Below, in pieces: positions 51,367 through 55,949 of a DNA stretch of 55,949 nt. Under the pieces are notes generated by a model. That model was not told the origin of the DNA and did no database searches. It worked only from the letters and a program-made list of their open reading frames with translations. A program made the translations under genes and the position numbers. Numbering within the stretch: position 1 is the first letter of the stretch; every line of letters starts with the position of its first letter. Location of the stretch: assembly GCF_001886185.1 (NCBI RefSeq), contig NZ_JXLA01000029.1, forward strand, positions 1 through 55,949. The letters run 5' to 3'. This DNA is from Enterococcus raffinosus (GTDB taxonomy: Bacteria; Bacillota; Bacilli; Lactobacillales; Enterococcaceae).

Positions 51367-52356
51367 TTAAGCGTTTTTCAATTCATTTTTTGCTTTGTTA
51401 AGGATTTCATCCATGTTGTCTTTAGAATCATTTGGTACTTTACGTACATCAAATTTGATTCCTTTCGCTTTCAATTTCTCGAAAGTATCAACATCATCTT
51501 GACCCATTGACAATACTTTACTTACTACGACTTTCCCAACTGAGTGAGCCATTGAACCAACGTTAACTTCTTTAATATCAACGCCACCTTCAACTGCACG
51601 TAGAACATCTTGAGGGTTTTCAAAAAGTAACAACGCTTTCGTATTTCCGAAACGAGGATCTTTTGAAATTTCGATCATTTTATCAACAGGAATAACATTT
51701 GCCTTAACACCTGGAGGCGCTGCTTGCTCGATCAATCTCTTACGTAGATCATCTTTTGCAACGGCATCTGAAACAACGATGATCCGACTAGGACCTGTTG
51801 TTTTAGTCCATGCTGTAGCAACCTGTCCGTGTAGTAGACGAGAATCTACACGAGCTAATACGAACTTGATATGTCCATCTCCAAGTACAGTTCCTTCTGG
51901 AATCGCACCTGTTGGTTGATTGCTTGCTTCCGCAACTGGTGCAGCTTCTGCTGGTTCTAATTCCTCTGGGCGAATTCTAACGCCTTCTTTAGCTGTCCCA
52001 GAAATGTGAGCAGCGATTTCATGCGCAGTTTCCATTGAGAAACGTGAAGCATAAGCTTCAATAACCATTGGTAAGTTCATACCGGCAACAATTGCCCATG
52101 TGTCTTTGTGTTCTTCAAACAAGCTGTTGGCTTGGTTGAAAGGAGTTCCACCCCAAAGATCGACTAAGAATAAAACTTGGTCTTGGTTTTCGAAAGAGGC
52201 AATTGCTTCTTTCATTTTTGCCTTAACATCATCGGGTCCTTCACTTGGCATCAAAGTTACTGCTTTGACATTTTCTTGTTCTCCAAAGATCATCGCTCCG
52301 GATTGCAAGATACCATTAGCGAATTCACCATGACTGGCAATGATAATTCCTACCAT
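51367..52356 (-). CDS. mptA: Mannose PTS EIIAB component
   Basis: Cytoplasmic phosphotransfer subunit of 329 residues. The EIIA domain (about 1-130) has the phospho-His in IIIASHGEFANG (His9). An Ala/Pro/Glu hinge (about 140-165) is followed by the IIB domain with DSRLLHGQVATAW carrying the second phospho-His. Start placed at the ATG 52356, seven nt after GGAGG; the ATG at 52362 is too close to that site. It receives phosphate from HPr and hands it to incoming sugar. Confidence 0.96.
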   Translation of the reverse strand: MVGIIIASHGEFANGILQSGAMIFGEQENVKAVTLMPSEGPDDVKAKMKEAIASFENQDQVLFLVDLWGGTPFNQANSLFEEHKDTWAIVAGMNLPMVIEAYASRFSMETAHEIAAHISGTAKEGVRIRPEELEPAEAAPVAEASNQPTGAIPEGTVLGDGHIKFVLARVDSRLLHGQVATAWTKTTGPSRIIVVSDAVAKDDLRKRLIEQAAPPGVKANVIPVDKMIEISKDPRFGNTKALLLFENPQDVLRAVEGGVDIKEVNVGSMAHSVGKVVVSKVLSMGQDDVDTFEKLKAKGIKFDVRKVPNDSKDNMDEILNKAKNELKNA

Positions 52357-52432
52357 CTTCATACCTCCTACTATTATTGTTACAGCTCAAAAATATAAAT
52401 AAGTTCTTAAAAAACCTGTAACCAAAATTAAT

Positions 52433-52933
52433 TTACTGCAGCATCTTCTCTTTTTTGATCAATTGCATCAGATCTGTCTTCCGGTCTGTCGGTACTTGTC
52501 GAATTTCTAATTCAATACCTGCTTCTGTCAACTGAATAAATGAATTTACGTCGTTACCATCCACAGAAATAAAATTCGTGATCATTTTTTTGCCTTCGCA
52601 AAATCGCATACCACCAATATTGACCGTTTTCAAATCAACACCTGCCTCAACGACCTCTACCACATCTTGCGGGGAAGCAAACAATAGCATGATTTTCATT
52701 CCATCAAACAATTGATCTTGATACACTTCAATCAGTTTCCTTTTTGTGACGACATTGGACTTGATTCCCGGCGGTGCGGCTTGCTTCAGGAGGAACTTAC
52801 GCAACTCATCGTTCGCAACTTCATCGCTAACTACTAAGATGCGTTCGATCCCTGTCGCTTTAGACCAAACTGTCGCTACCTGACCGTGAATCAAACGATC
52901 ATCGATACGAGTGAGTCGAATATCCATTACCAT
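52433..52933 (-). CDS. mptB: Separate mannose PTS EIIB component
   Basis: Second EIIB of 166 residues, first gene of the operon. Its IIB-Man fold begins DIRLTRIDDRLIHGQVATVW with a phospho-His at about 16. It is only moderately similar to the IIB part of MptA. A stand-alone IIB ahead of EIIAB is known in the mptBACD arrangement of E. faecalis. It may phosphorylate the EIIA or PRD parts of the MptR activator and so act in control; this is inference. Ribosome site AGGAGG. Confidence 0.92.
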   Translation of the reverse strand: MVMDIRLTRIDDRLIHGQVATVWSKATGIERILVVSDEVANDELRKFLLKQAAPPGIKSNVVTKRKLIEVYQDQLFDGMKIMLLFASPQDVVEVVEAGVDLKTVNIGGMRFCEGKKMITNFISVDGNDVNSFIQLTEAGIELEIRQVPTDRKTDLMQLIKKEKMLQ

Positions 52934-53027
52934 CCCACCACCTCCTGCTACTACAAGGCTCAGATGCTAAAAGACTTGTGCTACATTTTCTTGAGTACAC
53001 TAACACACAGGCACTCACTTATAATAA

Positions 53028-53043
53028 AGCAAGTACCGTGCCA
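53028..53043 (-). promoter_or_regulatory. Sigma-54 promoter of the mptBACD operon
   Basis: Minus strand TGGCAC-GGTAC-TTGCT, a full -24/-12 RpoN promoter. Transcription would start near 53016, about 80 bp before mptB. The upstream MptR activator with its GAFTGA loop is the matching enhancer-binding protein. Confidence 0.88.
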
Positions 53044-53088
53044 AAATACACTAGCAAGAAATTCTTTAGTTATCGCTTTTTATAACGA

Positions 53089-53130
53089 TACACAAAAAGG
53101 GATACAGTATACTGTATCCCTTTTTGTGTA
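53089..53130 (-). terminator. Terminator of mptR (42-bp perfect palindrome)
   Basis: Left arm 53089-53109 and right arm 53110-53130 are perfectly complementary without mismatches, beginning TACACAAAAAGGGATACAG. On either strand the stem ends with T5. It isolates mptR from the sigma-54 promoter 46 bp further on. Confidence 0.8.
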
Positions 53131-53134
53131 TTAT

Positions 53135-55909
53135 TTATACTCTAATTTCTTCATTGTTCTTAAGCAATTGATAAATATAATAGCGTTCAGAAGTCGGGAT
53201 TGTAATACGGAGCTGACTCTCCAATTCATTTAACCCGCGATTCATCACGACGTTATCCGTTACATTTTGATACATTCGCTTAGACTCGTCATCTACTTTC
53301 AACGGCTGCTGCAAGATTCCTCGTTCGATTGTTCCCGCCATATGCATCACAAAGTTCACCATTAAGGCGTAATCCGATGAATCTCCGCTACTATCAATGA
53401 CTGTTTGGGCTAATCGCCACAATGGGTCAATCAATTTATAAGGATTGATAAACGTGTAGCTTTCTTCCATAAATTTGGTACACAATTCTCTTGCCTTGGT
53501 TTCATCTAAAATGACTTCTTCCTGTTCCGACAAATCATTCTCTAGTAACAATTCATCAAGAATTTGATCCGCCTTTTGATTGATGAATTTTTCCATTGGA
53601 ATATATGGTGCTCCAACTTTAGGGTCCATAATTCCCGTCGTTGCTAGTATTTTGAATTCTTCCTTAAAAGCAGGAACCTTCGATTTAATATCTGCAACGG
53701 ACAAAGTTAGCACTTCAATGTGTTTTAAGTTGCGTTGCTTCAACGGACGTTCGATGATTTCTTTTAATCGTTGAGCCGTTCCCTCTCCAGAAGCACAAAT
53801 AGCTAAGATCGCTTGTTTCTCATGTGATTCCTCTTTTTCCTGTGTAACGTGTCCATACCCGCGGAACCCTTGTAGTGACTCATACAATTCATCTACTCCT
53901 GAACCTAATACACTGGATTTCCGTGCAGCTTCAATTAATAACGGCGTCGTCACCATATCTAAGGTACATACTTCAATTCCTGTATCTTTTCGAATTTCTT
54001 CATTAAAAGTAGCGAGAGAGCCCATGTCAACCATGATCAATACGCCACTGCCTTCATCAATCTGCGTAACTGCTTCCCGCATTTTTTCATAGGCAACTCG
54101 CGGATGCATATCTAGCGGCATATCCACAGAGATAATGTTGGAGACATCTAGTAGCTCGCGAACAACTTGAGCCATAGAAGTCGCCGTACTATTTCCATGA
54201 GCAGCTACGACTACACCGATTTTACCAGCGGACTGATCTTCCCTTAAGGAAACCAGTAGCACTGTTAAATAATAGTCTTCACTGTCTGGAATGACTACTT
54301 GAAATTCTTGTTCGACCAATTGACGAATCTCCTGAGCGACAGCAAATTCTGTTGGATAGTCCTTCGCCATTTCCCGTATGTTAGCGTTGGTCTCCCGAGT
54401 TTCTCCTACATGAATTTTTTTCAAGAAAGAAGAAATGTGAAGACTCATCGCATAGATAAAGTTTTGTTGAAAATGCGTTTCTAGGCGTTCGCTTACTAGA
54501 ACCGCGATTTTATTACTTACATCTATAACATGCTTATCGACAAATTCGGTTAAACGAGTTTCTGTATCAAAGGTAAAGCCATGATCTTTATAAAATGATT
54601 TCAAATGAACATTAATGTCGGTTGAAATAAAATGATTGATGGTTTCCTGATCTAGTCCCTCTGTCTTTAGTAATGCCGCTTTATCCCCAATAATATCGTA
54701 TAAATTATAAGGCAGTTCGTAGGTATCGGTTTTGATCAATTCATCAATCTCATTCGGAGTGACTATCATCTCTGGTTCAAGATAAGGCGATACATCTGTT
54801 GTCTTCATTCGATCCGCAGAAAGCTGAACTAACCCAGCTTTTATTCCTTCGGTCAGATCATTCAGTGTGATGTGAATCTCTTCTTGCATCATGTGATTCA
54901 TAAAACCACGAGCACAGATCAGTTGCACGTTAGATTTCAATTGTCCGACGTTCCCATAAGAAACGCTTCCAAGTAAAGCTTTAACAACATCTTCCGTCAA
55001 AGTGATTTTTCGTTGGATCCGATTGGCTTCCATTGCCACCATTACACGGACCAAATCCAATTGCTCCGCAGCAGGACGACTGCTAAAGGCCGGCATTTGA
55101 ATATTGATCGGGATTCGGCGCACAAATGTATCTAATAAAGCCGAATGGGGATCTTCCGTAGTTGCACCCACGATTCGGACATTGGCAAAACGATTTTTTC
55201 CAGTTTCACCTAGACGGCTGTAGGTTCCATGATCCATAAAATAGAAGATCATTTCTTGCCCTTCCGGTGGCAAGCGGTGAATCTCATCTAAAAACAGCAT
55301 TCCGCCATCAGCCTGCTGGATCAATCCTTCTTTTTCAGTATCCGCACCAGTAAAGGCACCTTTTTCATAACCAAACAGATGACTCATTAATAATTCCGGG
55401 TTATTGGCATAGTCCGCACAGTTAAACACAATAAGTTCGCGATCCTCTTCAACCACACCTTCAGTTTGCGCAAATTGAAACATCGCGTGAGCGAAAAACG
55501 TCTTACCAGAGCCAGTTGGGCCGGTAATTAAACAGTTCAATCCGCGAGGTGGGTACAAGATCGCGGCTTTGGCCTGCTCAACGGCATTGCGCATACTTCC
55601 CGTTGAACCAATGATCTGAGTGAATACATTTCCCTTATTCTGATTCAAAATCTTTTTTTCCGGTGGTTCTACCACAGTGTTTTTTACTTTAGGCGCTTCG
55701 GTGTCAAACGACGTTTCCATTGATTGGGTCGAAACAAAATAGCGGACGGGCCTTCCTTCACTTTTACTTAATTGGCCTTCCTTCACAAGAAGATTCAAAT
55801 CCTTACTGGCATTTGTTCGTTGAATATCCAATGAATCTGCAACATCCTTCGTCGTTACATTTGCATTTTCTGAAACAAAGCGATAAATGCGGTCAATTCG
55901 TCGTTCCAT
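53135..55909 (-). CDS. mptR: LevR/MptR-type sigma-54 activator
   Basis: PTS-regulated enhancer-binding activator of 924 residues. An N-terminal winged HTH (about 1-60) precedes an AAA+ sigma-54 domain (about 95-330) with Walker A GPTGSGKT at 130-137 and the sigma-54-contact loop GAFTGA at 184-189. PRD1 follows (about 450-560), then an EIIA-Man-like domain with VVAAHGNSTA, an EIIB-Gat-like domain with AICASGEGTAQ, and PRD2 at the C terminus. Unlike NtrC-type proteins the DNA-binding part is at the N terminus, typical of LevR/ManR. It drives the sigma-54 promoter of mptBACD. Start 40 bp from the window edge after TAGGTGA. Confidence 0.95.
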   Translation of the reverse strand: MERRIDRIYRFVSENANVTTKDVADSLDIQRTNASKDLNLLVKEGQLSKSEGRPVRYFVSTQSMETSFDTEAPKVKNTVVEPPEKKILNQNKGNVFTQIIGSTGSMRNAVEQAKAAILYPPRGLNCLITGPTGSGKTFFAHAMFQFAQTEGVVEEDRELIVFNCADYANNPELLMSHLFGYEKGAFTGADTEKEGLIQQADGGMLFLDEIHRLPPEGQEMIFYFMDHGTYSRLGETGKNRFANVRIVGATTEDPHSALLDTFVRRIPINIQMPAFSSRPAAEQLDLVRVMVAMEANRIQRKITLTEDVVKALLGSVSYGNVGQLKSNVQLICARGFMNHMMQEEIHITLNDLTEGIKAGLVQLSADRMKTTDVSPYLEPEMIVTPNEIDELIKTDTYELPYNLYDIIGDKAALLKTEGLDQETINHFISTDINVHLKSFYKDHGFTFDTETRLTEFVDKHVIDVSNKIAVLVSERLETHFQQNFIYAMSLHISSFLKKIHVGETRETNANIREMAKDYPTEFAVAQEIRQLVEQEFQVVIPDSEDYYLTVLLVSLREDQSAGKIGVVVAAHGNSTATSMAQVVRELLDVSNIISVDMPLDMHPRVAYEKMREAVTQIDEGSGVLIMVDMGSLATFNEEIRKDTGIEVCTLDMVTTPLLIEAARKSSVLGSGVDELYESLQGFRGYGHVTQEKEESHEKQAILAICASGEGTAQRLKEIIERPLKQRNLKHIEVLTLSVADIKSKVPAFKEEFKILATTGIMDPKVGAPYIPMEKFINQKADQILDELLLENDLSEQEEVILDETKARELCTKFMEESYTFINPYKLIDPLWRLAQTVIDSSGDSSDYALMVNFVMHMAGTIERGILQQPLKVDDESKRMYQNVTDNVVMNRGLNELESQLRITIPTSERYYIYQLLKNNEEIRV

Positions 55910-55949
55910 ATAGTCACCTACTCGTAATATATATTTTGAAGAAACTTTC

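Overview
The window looks like a chromosomal stretch of a low-GC Gram-positive lactic acid bacterium, most probably an Enterococcus. The grounds are a WalRKHIJ block, a four-gene mannose PTS with its LevR-type sigma-54 activator and ManO, an mtlA-mtlR-mtlF-mtlD order, a FeoA-FeoB-small Cys protein operon, a sortase substrate and class Ib nrdHEF. The presence of leuABCD points away from E. faecalis and E. faecium, as far as I remember those genomes, towards a species of the casseliflavus/gallinarum or avium kind. That species guess is inference. No phage, transposase, CRISPR array or plasmid gene is visible.

Layout: 1-5.7 kb wall-homeostasis two-component operon (walR, walK, walH, walI, walJ, minus strand); 5.8-7.2 kb DegV protein and DUF1836 regulator; 7.4 kb tRNA-Lys(CTT), then an orphan terminator; 8-9.1 kb cell-wall anchored protein; 9.3-10.2 kb unrecognised protein; 10.7-17 kb oligopeptide importer (oppBCDF and a separate oppA, with a small DUF3899-type membrane gene between them); 17.4-22.3 kb leucine operon leuABCD behind a leader with three tandem Leu codons and an attenuator; 22.4-24.9 kb MarR regulator and multidrug-type ABC exporter; 25.1-28 kb ferrous iron uptake; 28.2-31.9 kb nrdH-nrdE-nrdF; 32-37.1 kb two-component system with an FtsX-type ABC transporter; 37.2-40.3 kb MgtC protein, pseudouridine synthase, Vat-like acetyltransferase and nagB; 40.4-43 kb an M20 amidohydrolase with two membrane proteins; 43.4-49 kb mannitol operon; 49.1-55.9 kb manO, mptDCAB and mptR.

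The regulation visible in the sequence ties these genes to nutrient state. There are CodY-like boxes at oppA and leuA, a leucine leader peptide, a Fur-like box at feoA, a pair of NrdR boxes spaced 31 bp at nrdH, a cre site at mtlA, a NagR-type operator at nagB, a sigma-54 promoter at the mpt operon, and twin perfect palindromes in and below the MarR promoter. The two signals I find most worth following are the leader of the Vat-like acetyltransferase (SD plus six-codon mini-ORF, then a 13-bp inverted repeat that hides an ATT start position, which resembles a translational attenuator) and the uncharacterised M20 hydrolase/two-membrane-protein cassette. All coordinates were read by eye; no folding or database search was run.
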